Below, piece by piece: positions 1 to 11,405 of a stretch of 64,000 nucleotides of DNA (positions are counted from its first letter, which is position 1; every line of letters starts with the position of its first letter). This DNA is from Harmonia axyridis (lineage: Eukaryota > Arthropoda > Insecta > Coleoptera > Coccinellidae). Below the pieces are notes generated by a model. The model was not told the origin of the DNA, made no database searches, and worked only from the letters and a program-made list of their open reading frames with translations. The stretch is from the NCBI RefSeq assembly GCF_914767665.1, contig NC_059502.1, forward strand, positions 37,838,812 through 37,902,811, in the 5' to 3' direction. The position numbers and the translations under genes were made by a program.

Positions 1-555
1 ACTTTAATAGAACTACTTCGTATCATAAAAGAAAAAGACAAAAATTCAACCAACATTCTAAACCAAATGCCCTACGCTATATTAAGTTACAACAACTCTA
101 TTCATTCCGCGACAAAGCAGAAACCAATAGACGTAATCAACGGACACTTAAACACAAAAGACCCCCTTAATATTGATATCAACGAAAAATTCATAAACAA
201 CTACATCGAAAATCATCGTGATAAAACACTCGAAATATACAAAAACCTAAATGAAAATTTGGCCAAGAAAAAACAAGCTACAATCGAGAAACACAACGAA
301 AAACGACACGAACCATTGACATACAAACCCGGAACTACAATTTATCGCAAAATTACATCTAACAATCGAAATAAACTAACACCAAAGTTATCAAAAGATC
401 AAGTAATCCAAAACAGAAAAATTAAAATCACGACCCATCGAAAAACCCTCCACAAACAGAACTTAAGAAGACCAAAGACTAAACAAAATGAATCTTTACA
501 GGACGAGCCTAATCGCAATAGCGACGACAGCAGATCAGAAGATAACAATAACTAA
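1..555 (+). CDS. Errantivirus-like Gypsy pol: C-terminal end of integrase (partial)
   Basis: The frame is open from base 1, so this is the tail of a pol ORF that starts before the window. The first residues (TLIELLRII) match the helix that follows the catalytic glutamate of retroviral-type integrases. They are followed by the usual YNNSIHSAT...P segment and a lysine-rich C-terminal tail. The catalytic triad lies outside the window. The last 68 bases overlap the following env frame, which is the usual pol/env arrangement in errantiviruses. Integrase would insert element cDNA into the host genome. I infer an old Ty3/Gypsy errantivirus-like copy; the env reading frame downstream supports this strongly. 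Confidence 0.75.
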   Translation, partial: TLIELLRIIKEKDKNSTNILNQMPYAILSYNNSIHSATKQKPIDVINGHLNTKDPLNIDINEKFINNYIENHRDKTLEIYKNLNENLAKKKQATIEKHNEKRHEPLTYKPGTTIYRKITSNNRNKLTPKLSKDQVIQNRKIKITTHRKTLHKQNLRRPKTKQNESLQDEPNRNSDDSRSEDNNN

Positions 556-2176
556 CCTCAAAGACAACCCAGGAATTCTTCCAATTGACCTAGGCAACGC
601 CAAAGTAAAATTGAAATCCCACAATTTCATCCACTATTACAATCTCCTACCCATACACACTGAGTTGGATATGATAAGAAGTCATTTCGACAAAATTACT
701 GAAACAATTCTAAATAATAAAAAGAACCCATATTATTTCGAATTGCAAAATTTCGACAGAGCTTTGAGTTACCAATTAAACATGGCAGAACAAAAATTAA
801 ACATAATTTTTCCGAAAACAAGAGTCAGACGTGGTCTCATTAACGGTTTAGGCACAGTAATTAAAGGCATTTCAGGCAATTTAGATGCAAATGATGCAGT
901 TCACTACGACCAAATTCTTGACGATTTAAAAAATAACCAACAGGAGATTGTCACTAAATTAAATACCGAAATTTCAATAACCACCGAAATAATCAAAAAT
1001 TTCAATAATACAGTTTCATTCTTAAAACAAAATCAGGAAGAAATTAAATCTGCACTTTCTCAGACAGTATTCCAATTAAAAGAACTAAATTTCAACTTCT
1101 TTAACTACCTCCAAGCAAGAAACGTCTTAGATCAAATAAATGTATGTTTAAATATAATATTGCAATTACTTAATGATATCGAAAACGCTATAAACTTTGC
1201 AAAGCAAAGAATACTTCACCATAGCATAATAAAACCATCAGAGCTACACACGATTACGAAATTCGTTCTAAAACATAATAAACCAGAAAACCTCCTTTTC
1301 GTTGAGAAAGCAGAGATTCACAAATATTATAATGTTATAGACGTAGATGCATATATTTCTGGCAACAGAATTGTTTTCATCCTATATTTTCCAATAATAT
1401 ATCCCACAAAATTTTCACATTACCACCTTTATTCGATACCAACAAAAAAAAATACAACCATAATTCCTGCCAACTCATATCTGACAATGAACGAGAAGTA
1501 TTTTCAATACACTCCAACACCATGCATAGATTTGCACCCAGGATACTATTGTACCCAAAACAAACTCACCGATGGTACGAAACATTCAGATTGCACATTC
1601 CAATTACTGCAACTCCAAGATACCTACAAGGATTGTCAACACATCCCTATATCATTATCAGAAAGTTTCATCGAACAAGTAGACAACTCGAAATACATTG
1701 TAGTAGCACCAAAAGAAATGAAAATTCTAACAACCTGTTAAAGAACCGATTTTGCTACTCTGAAAGGTACCTTCTTAGTAGACATTCCCTCCGGATGCCT
1801 ATTCGAAACTGAAAACAATCGATACAGAAATGATAAACATATGATTAAGAATCAACCAATGTTCCTGCCACAAATAATTTCAGAATTGAAGAACTCTACA
1901 CCCCAATACACCAGGATACATCTACACAAAATTCGCTTAGACAAAGTACATGAACTTCAAAAACAACAGCAGCAGATAAAACCCCTAATACCAAAATTTC
2001 AAGAAACAAAATCAACAAAATATTGGATCATTATCATCTATTTACTAATTATCCCATTATGTTTCTATTTTATTGTGAAAAAATTGACAAGACTAAATTT
2101 GTGCAATCGAAGGGCTACCAATAGATCCACCCCAGCTGAAGACACCAACAGCCCAAGGACATTCATCATCCCGTAG
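488..2176 (+). pseudogene. Errantivirus-like envelope gene broken by one in-frame stop
   Basis: The upstream part (488-1741, 417 codons) has the layout of an insect errantivirus envelope protein: an N-terminal surface part, a furin-type RVRR site (residues 112-115), then a Gly-rich hydrophobic stretch (GLINGLGTVIKG) expected of a fusion peptide. A heptad-like Asn/Gln/Leu-rich region and several cysteines follow. A TAA at 1739-1741 interrupts the frame. The same frame then stays open to 2176 and includes a membrane segment from about 2021 (WIIIIYLLIIPLCFYFIV) and a short basic tail, so the break is a single nonsense codon. Env homologues of this kind mediate membrane fusion in infectious errantiviruses. 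This copy as read would stop before its membrane anchor. Confidence 0.75.
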
Positions 2177-2197
2177 ACGACACTCTGAGGATGGAGG

Positions 2198-2440
2198 AGT
2201 TATATATCTCGTTCTAAGACCATAGCAACAAAATAAGCAGACTAAGGAAGAGAAGACATGTGTAACCTGACCGCTTCGTGGAAGATGGCCCGTTTCGTGG
2301 AAGATGGCTAAGTCCGCAACTCTTACCAGCGACACGGACGCTTTATCTTATCTTAGTCTGTAATAAACATCTAATACGAACACTTGTATTTGATTTCAAT
2401 AAAATTCTATCGTAGAATTCACTGGTAATTTCAATTGTAA
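2198..2440 (+). repeat. Putative 3' LTR of the errantivirus-like element
   Basis: A purine-rich tract (GGATGGAGGAG, about 2188-2198) follows the env stop, as a polypurine tract should. The following AGTTATAT start resembles errantivirus LTR ends. Two polyadenylation-like motifs (AATAAA variants) lie at about 2362 and 2399. The 5' LTR is outside the window, so neither boundary can be checked; the right end is a guess. Confidence 0.4.
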
Positions 2441-2486
2441 TATTAAAGTTTTTAAAAACAATCTTGCTGGACCAAAAAACATAAGT

Positions 2487-3510
2487 CGTGCTCGTATTTT
2501 CAAAAGGGTTTTTAATTACGAAGATATGACCCAAAGTTATGTTTTTTCAATTGGGAACACTAGATTTTCGTGCCATTTTCTGAAAGCTTAATGTTTTCTG
2601 ATTTCAAAAATATATAGCATCGGTGATTCACAATTAAATAAATAACAGCAAATGGTCAAAAACCTTTTTTCACTTAAGAGTCTCAATATTTCTATGGATT
2701 CAACTGTTGATGAGCACATAAAAATTGATCTTTCTATAACAAGAGCAGTCTCCTTCCGTCAATCTGATTATTTCTATACTTTCCACTTATTTCAACAAAA
2801 TTCGAATCTATATTTATTTAATACAAATAGTTTTGAAAAGATAAACGAACTTGGAAAAAGTTTCTAAGATAGCTTGAACACAGTTTCAAATTTTCATCTA
2901 TTGAAATATCGAGAAGAGGTGTTGACTGTGCATTGTTCAATTGTTTTTATTATTAGGTTAAATATTATTTCTTGTTTGTCCCTTCGTAATCAAATTGTTG
3001 AGTTCACATACTGTTTAAAATGGATTGGTACTTGTGCGTATTGATTCTGGAGACCTGTGTGAATAATCTTCTGATACATGCATCTCAATACAACTCTTTC
3101 GATCGAAAAATTCGATCTTGTGGTTTCTCCGTTATTTCCAAATCAATTTTTGGATAAAAAATTTAAAAAACATATCTAGATTCGAATTTTGTAGAAATAA
3201 GTGAAAAGCACAGAAATAATCAGATTGACGAAAGGACACTGCTCGGAATGCTCTTGTTATAGAAAGCTCAATTTTTCTGTGTTCATCAACAGTTGAAACC
3301 ATAGAAATATTGAGACTCTTAGGTGAAAAGAGGTTTTTGGCCATTTTCTATCATTTATATTGATTCGAATCATACGATGTTCTATATTTTTGAAATCAGG
3401 AAAAATTAAGCTTTCAGAAAATGGCAGAAGAATCTAGTGTTCCTATTTGAAAAAACATAACTTTGGGTCATAGCTTCGTAATTGAAAACCCTTTTGAAAA
3501 TACGAGCACG
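2487..3510. repeat. Long inverted repeat, arms about 340 bp
   Basis: The left arm (about 2487-2825) and right arm (about 3160-3510) are imperfect reverse complements. For example, CGTGCTCGTATTTTC at 2487 pairs with GAAAATACGAGCACG ending at 3510. Short ORFs in the two arms give matching peptides (VKNLFSLKSLNIS versus AKNLFSPKSLNIS). The spacer is about 330 bp. It could be a fold-back DNA element, two MITE copies inserted head-to-head, or a hairpin-RNA locus. No transposase is visible. Confidence 0.7.
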
Positions 3511-3934
3511 CAACTGGAAAGTGACTCCATAATGTTTTAATTTCAGAGCTCTATCATCATTATTAGCGGAGATATAAATGTTTTTCGATATCGCCATTTT
3601 TCCAATTTTCGCTTATAACTCGAGAACAAAAGAAGGTGGCCAAAAATGAATACTACCCTTGTTAGTTTCTCAGAAAAAAAGACCGAGAATGGGGTATCAG
3701 ATTTTGTCTATATCATCTGGTTTGAAAGTTGTAGTGCTAAAACATCGAAATTTGCCCACCCTGTTCATCCCGTACAAAATTGATTTAATATTGACTTGTT
3801 CATATGCCCGAAATGATTCATCAATTGAAGTACATTTTCGATGTAAAAATTTCCCTCAGTGTACATCAATAAATATTAGATAATTGTTTCCAGGAATTCG
3901 GCAGAATGTTGCAGACTACCAAATTGATAGAAAC
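3511..3934 (+). other. Non-coding stretch upstream of exon 1; possible 5' leader
   Basis: No coding region is convincing here. A pyrimidine-rich acceptor-like site (TTGTTTCCAG, ending at 3893) lies 41 bases before the exon 1 ATG, so 3894-3934 may be untranslated leader joined to an upstream non-coding exon. The rest looks like degenerate repeat. Confidence 0.35.
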
Positions 3935-4022
3935 ATGAACAATTTTGTTTTAAGAGTGCTGGTGACCATCATAGGGTTCACAACTTTCTTTGTCTTCTCA
4001 CTACCCCCTGTAGTAAAAATAG
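3935..4022 (+). CDS. Kainate-type ionotropic glutamate receptor, exon 1 (signal peptide)
   Basis: ATG at 3935 in a good context (AAACATG) opens 29 codons. They form a signal peptide (a basic N-terminus, then hydrophobic VLVTIIGFTTFFVFSLPP) followed by VVKI. The exon ends in phase 1 at a strong donor (g|GTATGT). The next exon with the matching phase, at 26638, supplies the rest of the Gly codon and continues AIFTEDQ, the usual start of the mature amino-terminal domain in kainate/AMPA-type receptors. The protein would be a ligand-gated cation channel subunit in the plasma membrane of neurons or muscle. The paralogue is not identifiable from these exons. Confidence 0.75.
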
Positions 4023-4670
4023 GTATGTCGTAAAAAAAATATATTTTATTATTAAGCATGAATTTTCTAACTATTCTGACAGGATCCGAATCCGAAATAT
4101 TTTGGGAGAGATGACGTCGGTACAGTCGTTTAAAAGTAAATTAACTTCTAATGCGTAGTCCTCTGGTCGAATATCTTACAGGCCAGTTCAAATAATGGTT
4201 TCAATCGGTCAAATCAGTTAAAAAATTAGTGAATTCAGAAACTACTAAACATCCTCATCAGTGACGTCAACCAATATCTGAAATCATTCTCGGTTAAATT
4301 ATTTGGTATTTGGACGGTGGATCATATTGTTTCGTACATGGATGTTCGAATCGTACAAATAGAAGTTTAATTGTATTTATGTTTCAAAATTGTATCATTT
4401 ATAGATTGAAGAACTATATATTTTGAATTGTGTTTCGCACATTTGAGACATTGTACGATCATTCGGAGCTAGATAATTGAACTCGATAAATTCGAAAATT
4501 ACGAGCGCGGAATTTTTTTTTCATAATTTTTGTGTAGGTATTTGGATACATTGGTTAAGACTAATCTTGAACAATTGTTTGAAGCCAAATTCAACTAGGA
4601 AATCAAGAAATAACAATTATTTCTGAAGTAGTAATCCAACATTTTAAGAAGAGTCATCTGCTGTGATGCA
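4023..4670 (+). other. Start of receptor intron 1, no gene seen
   Basis: AT-rich DNA with no conserved coding stretch or recognisable repeat. Intron 1 continues to 26637 and contains all features between. Confidence 0.5.
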
Positions 4671-4675
4671 TAAAA

Positions 4676-5960
4676 ATGTCGATAAGTGATCTTGACATCG
4701 GATTGCGAGACAGAGTCGGACTAGGTTGTTTTCTGAAATTGAAGAAGGATATCAGAATGGGGAATAAAGGAGAATTTACAAGAGATGAAGCAGAGAGAAG
4801 AAGGGATCACAACGGAGATGGAATCTTTTCAAAAATAAAAGAATATTTCAAACACCACAAAAAGCAAGATCAGGTACCCTCGACGATAACCTAGATAAAA
4901 CGATAGAAATGATGCAGACTATGATGCAGGAGATGAGAGAGATAAGAGAGGATCCGCATAGTTTTCAGGAAGAGATAAAAAAGTTCAAAGAAGAACATTA
5001 AGACATCAAGAAAGTAAATGAAAATTTTAAACCTGATATTAAGATGTATAAATTATAAATTTGAGAGCATAGATAGAAGAAAAGGAAGGAATAATATAGT
5101 GGTTAGCGGTCTAATTATGATCAACACCCAAGAAGAAGCATCAAACGGCGAAATGAAGAATTTTTTCCCAGAAAGAATTGAGATAGAACCTCAGTGTAAA
5201 AACACCAGGAAAATAGGAGCCAAAACATACCTCATCGAATTGAAGAATGCAACTCAAATAATGTAGGTAATGAAAAATAAAATTGAGCTGAGGAACTTCG
5301 CAGAGGAAGTAATACAAATACACGATGATATGATAAGGGAACAAAGAAACATACAAATAAACCAAGATCATTTCCAAAAGAGAAGAGAAAAAGAGGAAGA
5401 ATGCCAAGGAAGGTTTCCGAAAGCTAAATATAGACAACGAGGAATACAAGTGAAATGAAAACCAGGGAAAAAAAAAGTCTAAGCCAAAAATTCAGAAACA
5501 AAAATTGAAATTGAAATAAAACAAAAATGACGATCAATCAAGAAAAAGGACAAAATGAAGGTAAATCTAAAGAATTTAATACAAAGGATATCTAGAAGAA
5601 AGGGACTTGGAATTTAAGAAGTTTACACGGGAAAGGAGACGATCTGGAGGCTGAATTTGAAGGGATGGGACTGGCAGTTTCGACAATAACGCAGACAAAA
5701 TAAAAAAGAGGATCAATAAAAATGAGAAAAGACCATCTATTCATCTATAGTGGAGTAGTATTATGGCAAAAGCAGTAGTAGGATGCTTAATAAATGACGG
5801 AATATCTGATAAAGTAAATGGATGGCAATATTGATATTATATACAAATATTATTGCTGAAAATTAAGGACGACGGAATTAAGATGATAATAATTATAGTA
5901 GTCTATAACCGCCCCCAATGAAGACTACACCACAAAAATAAATAGACATTTTGGGAACAA
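4676..5960 (+). pseudogene. Decayed non-LTR retrotransposon: ORF1 and start of endonuclease
   Basis: The piece at 5018-5458 keeps the pattern of a non-LTR ORF1 nucleic-acid-binding protein: RKGRNNIVVSGL, then KNTRKIGAKTYLIELKN, a run of charged residues and EEECQGRFPKAKYRQRG. The upstream piece (4676-4894) is a charged coiled-coil-like start. After 5600, endonuclease-like fragments (DDLEAEFEGMGLAVSTITQT, then IIIIIVVYNRPQ) lie among many stops. The copy is old and cannot be functional. I would place it among RTE/R1-like insect elements, but the clade is not certain. Confidence 0.55.
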
Positions 5961-6136
5961 TGATCACTTACGAAGGGAACAGTAATTATTTGAGTTGGAG
6001 TGAGTAGAAAAAACAAGATGCATGCATAAGTGATGGGACCATTCAGAGAGGAACCGAGAAATGATAAGGGTGAGAGACTGCTTGATTTTTTTCACTAAAT
6101 AATATGCAAGTGTCCTATAGGTCATTCGAAAACAAA

Positions 6137-6910
6137 TAATAATAATAATAATAAGTTTATTCACCAAAAAAATGTTTTACATAGATAACAAAAGAATAGT
6201 TGAGATGTAAATAAACATTGAAATCCCACTAAAACTAAAGTTGCGCGTGGGTTTTGCACAGTTAAATTTACAGTATTTCTTATATATTATGTATATGATA
6301 TCTACAATACTTGACATTTAACCTATTTTAGATACAACTACGAGAAAAAAAATCTAACAACAAACAAAATTTTTAAATAATTTGTGGATTTACATAATCG
6401 AGTTGACATTTTATATATTGATTCATACGATAGAACAACAACATAAACATCGAAAAAAGTCTGTTAGTCGATCAGACATCGAACTAGATCTCTATTCAAG
6501 TTAAGCACGTAGTTTTTTAATTTTTTTTTCAACATGTAACGAGAGTTTATATTTATTATATTTATTTTTTGTTCAGAGGGCAGAAAATTGAAAATTTTTG
6601 GAATGAGGTAAGATATATTTCGTTGTCCGATTTTTGTACTACTCAGAGATGTTTTTACGTGATGTTCTTTTTTTGCCTAGTGAAATGTTCATGATCAATA
6701 TTATTCAAAAAATATTTGTTTTTGTGTATATGTGTAAATATGTTATAAAGAAATGTTTGTCTTACATCGCATATTTTTGCTAGTGAAAAAAGTAAATTGC
6801 TAGGGAAGGTTGGTTCTTTTCCATACATAATTTTCAGAATTCGTTTCTGTATCGTTTCTAACTTTCTTAAGTGAGCAGCAGCAACCCCTCCCCAGCTCAA
6901 TATGGCATAT
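6137..6910 (-). mobile_element. 5'-truncated non-LTR element, 3' end of RT with (ATT)n tail
   Basis: On the minus strand the frame 6900-6655 reads WGGVAAAHLRKLETIQKRIL, the C-terminal region after the RT palm in CR1/Jockey-like elements. About 500 bp of AT-rich 3' UTR follows, and the element ends in an AAT/ATT microsatellite at 6137-6156, the tail type also seen in other non-LTR copies of this window. The 5' part of RT is absent, as expected from incomplete reverse transcription. Confidence 0.6.
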
Positions 6911-6959
6911 TGAATACGAGATAAAAAGTATTAGTCAAGTTAAAATATAAATTTAATGA

Positions 6960-7383
6960 ATTAAATGGAATTGTCAAGTCGGATCCAAATTTTCTCAAAG
7001 CAAACCTCACCAAACAAGTCTTACAAATTCACTTTCAAAATCTCGGAAAATGCTTAGCGAAAGGAAATTTTGACCATTCAAATCGAGGTCGTGACCGCAG
7101 CAAGCAGAATTACAATGCAGCGAAAAATAATCACGGGCAAGGTCGCGGTCGCCAGTTCATCAATCATTTCAAAAACAATAACAAAATCAATAAAACAATA
7201 ATAATATGTCTTCAATATGACTAATCCTTCTAGTAGATTAATCAAAATCCTTTTGGTTTTAGAAGAATATGACTTCACGGTTCATTATGTAAAATATTCA
7301 GAAAATTTTACAGCAGATGCCTTATCGCGTATTAAAATAGATTCGGAAGAACGTCAAAATGGAGTAGGTTCTACCATAGTATA
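6960..7383 (+). pseudogene. Internally deleted Gypsy element A: gag tail joined to RNase H end
   Basis: One frame from about 6970 to 7223 encodes the C-terminal nucleocapsid-like part of gag, rich in Arg, Gly, Asn and Gln (NRGRDRSKQNYNAAKNNHGQGRGRQ). A few bases later another frame (7215-7383) encodes the end of RNase H and the connection region (RLIKILLVLEEYDFTVHYV, then ENFTADALSRI). Protease, RT and most of RNase H are missing, so two distant parts of gag-pol are fused at about 7205. This is a large internal deletion in an old Ty3/Gypsy copy. Confidence 0.6.
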
Positions 7384-7530
7384 AGGAATTCCTTATACTA
7401 TGGTTCTACATAACATGAGACCAATGCCTCCGATGGCAAAAGGATTGATCACCCTGTTGTTGTCGAAGTATTAAAACGTCCAACAAAAAGTGTTGAGTTG
7501 AGACCACTTTCAGAAAAATAATTTCATAAT

Positions 7531-8217
7531 TTGAAAAATCAACATTCAGAGGATTACAATGAAAATTTAATATATAATGTGAATTCACAAATTATTTTCC
7601 TTAACCAGAACATCCGATCAGCGTACGACTTAGGTACATCGTTGAGGAAACTGGAAAAATTATGCGCAGAAAATAATAGATTAGAATTGTACCTCATAAA
7701 GCTAGCTAGTAATAAAGAATTTTTGAATATGTTGACAAATTATAAGAATGAAATTCTAGGAACATACCTAAAGATTAAAATAATGAGAGATGTAACGCGA
7801 ATCGAAGACAGAGAATTAAGTCAAATATGCTTCTATACTTCTTACGAATTAGTTTTCGGAAAACCTAGTAGATTTCCTCAAAATTTAAACAGCCAAGTAG
7901 ATCCAATCTACAATTTCGATAACTATCCTCTTGAACTAAAATATAGGTTGCAAACGGCATGGAATGATGCTAGAGAAAACTTGGTGAAGGCAAAATTGAA
8001 AAGAAAAGAGATTTTCGACAAAAAATGTAATGAATTAAACTATAAAGTAGGAGATAAGGTGCTCTTGAATAATAAGAACATTGACAATAAACTTGACCCC
8101 CTATTTAACGGTCCCTACGAAATAGTTGAAGTGCGAAACCCGAACATTATAGTGAAAACGGACAAGAACAAACTCAAAGAAGTACACAAGAACAGAGTGA
8201 AACCGTATTTCTCATAG
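7531..8217 (+). CDS. Gypsy element A: integrase C-terminal half (partial)
   Basis: The reading frame of 228 codons matches the C-terminal half of Ty3/Gypsy integrase: YELVFGKPSRFPQNLNS, then a basic helix, then a GPY-like module (YKVGDKVLLNN, LDPLFNGPYEIVEV, HKNRVKPYF). The catalytic D,D,E residues lie upstream and are deleted or scrambled (7384-7530 has stops). The remaining module normally contacts target DNA or chromatin. The stop is followed by about 200 bp of 3' untranslated DNA and a polypurine tract before the LTR. Confidence 0.7.
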   Translation: MKNQHSEDYNENLIYNVNSQIIFLNQNIRSAYDLGTSLRKLEKLCAENNRLELYLIKLASNKEFLNMLTNYKNEILGTYLKIKIMRDVTRIEDRELSQICFYTSYELVFGKPSRFPQNLNSQVDPIYNFDNYPLELKYRLQTAWNDARENLVKAKLKRKEIFDKKCNELNYKVGDKVLLNNKNIDNKLDPLFNGPYEIVEVRNPNIIVKTDKNKLKEVHKNRVKPYFS

Positions 8218-8420
8218 CAAGTAATAATTACTGAACAGTGCTAGAATTAAGAGACTGATGTAATTTTTAATTAGGAAAATACTGTATTAAACCTTTTAGA
8301 TGTAAGATCCATTGAGATTATGAAACGTATTATGTATATATAGATATTAAGCTATAGATAAGTAAAAAAAAAATTTTTATATTTGTATAGAAAATTTTTT
8401 TCTCTCAAAAAAGGGGAAGG

Positions 8421-8823
8421 TGTAGTATGTATCAGTATGAAGAACCTGTATATTTTCATACTTGAGACGACAAGGTCCGTATAACCAAACACCATCTTAA
8501 AATATAAATATATTTACTATGTTTACCCTTGTCGATCGTGTTGTATTTATCAACTCGCAAGGTTGTTGTGAATATACAATATAAATAGTAAATATATATC
8601 ATGTCGCTAGATACATAAAGTAGTAAGAATGATCTTATTCAATAGTAGTCCGTAATTCATTCATTTTGATGCTCACATTTTTGAATTACATCATGTGAGT
8701 TTTCATCTGTGATCAGTACAGTGTGCAGTAAGAAGTAAATACCCTTTGATGAGTCTGGAGAGTATTAATTAACCATTCCTTCAACTGTATAACGATTGAC
8801 CGAACCTACCCTAGCTGGGTACA
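8421..8823 (+). repeat. Putative 3' LTR of Gypsy element A
   Basis: The tract AAAAAAGGGGAAGG ends at 8420 and is a convincing polypurine tract. The LTR would start TGTAGTATG at 8421 and end GGGTACA at 8823, giving TGTA..TACA ends. The 5' LTR is not present in the window, so the boundaries rest on these end motifs only. Confidence 0.5.
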
Positions 8824-8878
8824 TCGCAGGACTTTCAACTAGCTGATTTATTAGGTTGTTTTCGTGGCCCTGTAGGTT

Positions 8879-10754
8879 TTACTGATATTTGTTGAAACGG
8901 TTTCTGATTTCTTCTTCGATGAATGGTATTCCCAGATCATTGTGTATGGTGAGATTGGAGACGTACCAAGGTGCGTCTGTTAAAGTGCGAAATATTTTTG
9001 ATTGAGTTCTTTGGATAATGTTTTTGTTTGATGGTTTTGCGCAACCCCAAAATTGAATGCCGTAGGTCCAAATTGGTTTGATTATTGCCTTATATATTAG
9101 TATTTTATTCTTAAGGGATAATTTTGACTTCCTACCTATGAGCCAGTACATGCTGTGGATTTTCAGATTGATCTGTTTCTTTGCTTGAATATGTTTCCTC
9201 CAGTTCAGACGTTGGTCTAGATGTATGCCAAGATATTTCGCCTCAGTACTGATTGGAATTTCTTCGTTGTTTATTTTGACCGGAGGACATAGGCTTCTTT
9301 CGTTAGTAAATGTAACATGTACTGATTTAGTTTCATTTATTTTGAGACGCCATTTTACATACCAACCTTCTAGTTGATTCAGGAGTTGCTGAAGATATTC
9401 CGAAGCTGTTTCAGCATTCTCGTGAGTTGACAGTACTGCTACATCATCTGCATAGGTAGCTATCGCGCTGTTGGGACGTGTTGGTAAGTCAGATGTGTAA
9501 ATGAGGTATATGACTGGTCCAAGTATGCTTCCTTGAGGAACTCCTCATCTGATTTGAAGTGGAGGTGATATCGCTCCTTCGTATTTGACCGCAAAATGTC
9601 GATTAGTTGAATAGGATTTAAACATAACGAAGTAAGGTTGTGGAAGTAGCTTCTTCAGTTTATACAGGAGACCTTTATGCCACACCTTATCGAATGCCCG
9701 AGACGAGTCTAAAAATACAGCTGAGCAGAATTTGTTTTCTTCGATACTAGTGGAAATGGTGTTAACTATGCTATGAATTTGATGTGCTGTTGAATGGTTT
9801 TGTCTTAATCCTAGTTGGTGGTCTGGTATTATGTCATGCAAGTTTATATCACTTTTCAGTCGTTTCAGTATTAGTTTTTCGAATAGTTTTCCAATTACAG
9901 GTAACAGACTTATGGGTCTATAAGATTTCACATCATTTTCGGGTTTATTCACTTTATGTATCATTATTATTTCAGCATATTCCCATATAGTGGGAAAATA
10001 TGATAGGCTCATCATTCTGTTGAAAATTTTTGTAAGGAGAGATATTACTTCTTTTGGCAGTTTTTTCAAAATTTATGCAGTAATAAGATCGTATCCTGAT
10101 GCTTTTTTGTTTTTTAGTTTTTTGATTTCTTGCCATACTTCTCTAGAGGTAAATGGTTTGATGAGAAGAGGCATTTGGCAGGCAACATCCAAAAATGATT
10201 CTATTTCTTCTTCAATATTGCTCGATTGTGGATGATCTGGGGAGAAAACTTGTTGAAGATGTGCAGCAAAAGTGTTCGCTTTTTCCTCATCTGACTTTGC
10301 CCAATCACCGTTCAGTGTTTTGATAGGCGGTTTTCTTATTGTGGGTCTCTTTAGCTTCTTTGTAGCCTTCCAGATGTTATAATCGTTGTTATCATCAATC
10401 TGCTGGAGATGATTTTCAAATTTTGAGTTAAAATGTTCCTGGAGTATTTTATGAAGTTTTCTAGAGTACTGATTGCATATAGTTTTGTCGATGGGATTAC
10501 GGGATCTTTGCCATCTCTTTCTCGCTCTCCTTTTCTCTTTCAATAATTCTCTGATTTCTAAAGGTATTTCTGCTTCGAAAGTATTTTTTCATGTCGTAGG
10601 CGGTGTACTTTTCCAGGCCGCTTTCTGGATCATTTCTGTTACATAATTTGATGCAGCTATCAAATGTTCTGGTTGTTGTAGGATATAATATAATAATATA
10701 ATATATCAGGAATTTTGTTTGGGTCAGTTTCGATATTATGTCTCTAATATTCAT
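8879..10754 (-). pseudogene. Jockey-like non-LTR element: reverse transcriptase ORF2, broken
   Basis: Minus-strand fragments give a colinear RT. 10754-10073 holds the linker before RT (FRNQRII, NIWKATKKLKRP, then KNKKASGYDLITA). 10069-9545 holds NDVKSYRPISLLPVIGKLFEKLI and FLDSSRAFDKVWHKGLL. The catalytic ATYADDVAVLS box is read at about 9437-9470. 9151-8879 is the C-terminal thumb region (IYKAIIKPIWTYGIQFWG). Stops and frameshifts separate the pieces, for example near 10070 and 9545. Almost the whole endonuclease is missing between ORF1 and the linker at about 10760. The protein would have reverse-transcribed its own RNA at a nicked target. The copy is dead. Confidence 0.75.
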
Positions 10755-10762
10755 AATATTTC

Positions 10763-11230
10763 TTACTTCGTGGCCTGTTTTTTCAATTTCCTGTTTGATT
10801 TCATCAGTGGGTACGGTGGAATGTAAATGTCGGATAACAATTCTATAAGCTCTATCCTATCTTGCTCTTTTAAAAATCGAACTAAACTTCTGTATGTTTC
10901 CGGCACATTTACATTTATCTTAACGATATTATTAGACAAAGTTTTTGAATAGTACTGTTCGTTGGCTATGGCACTAGATAGTATTTTATTCATTTCGTAA
11001 TAATTTGTGACACCATGTATAAAAATTAGTGGTGGTTTGGAGATTCCTTCAGATGTTTCGGCTGTATTCATATCATTTGAATCATTATTGAGATACTGAA
11101 ATCTATTTTGCGTACTGGTTGACGGATTTTCGATAATCTCTGGTGAGATGCATGAACGTTTTCGTTTTTTGACTGTTTGCCAAAAATGGTCCATTTTTTT
11201 CGTTTCTGCTGTAGGCTGAGACTGGCTCAT
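10763..11230 (-). pseudogene. Jockey-like ORF1 (gag-like), C-terminally cut
   Basis: The 155-codon frame contains PPLIFIHGVTNYYEMNKIL, EQYYSKTLSNNIVKINVNVPETYRSLVRFLKEQ. This is the conserved pre-zinc-knuckle domain of Jockey/X-element ORF1 proteins, which bind element RNA. The CCHC knuckles that should follow are absent. The frame runs instead into the remnant of ORF2, so a deletion removed the end of ORF1 and most of the endonuclease. Confidence 0.7.
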
Positions 11231-11405
11231 ATTTTATTTTTTAGTTGTCCGGGGGACAACTTTATTGTATTTTAACAATTTCAGTGAAATAATTTTTCAC
11301 CGAATTTTATGAATAAAAATAATTTGTTTACATACGTTGAAACAGATGAGTGTTGGAGAGATAATTGAACTCGTTGATAAGCACACGTTTAATCTCAAGC
11401 ACAGC

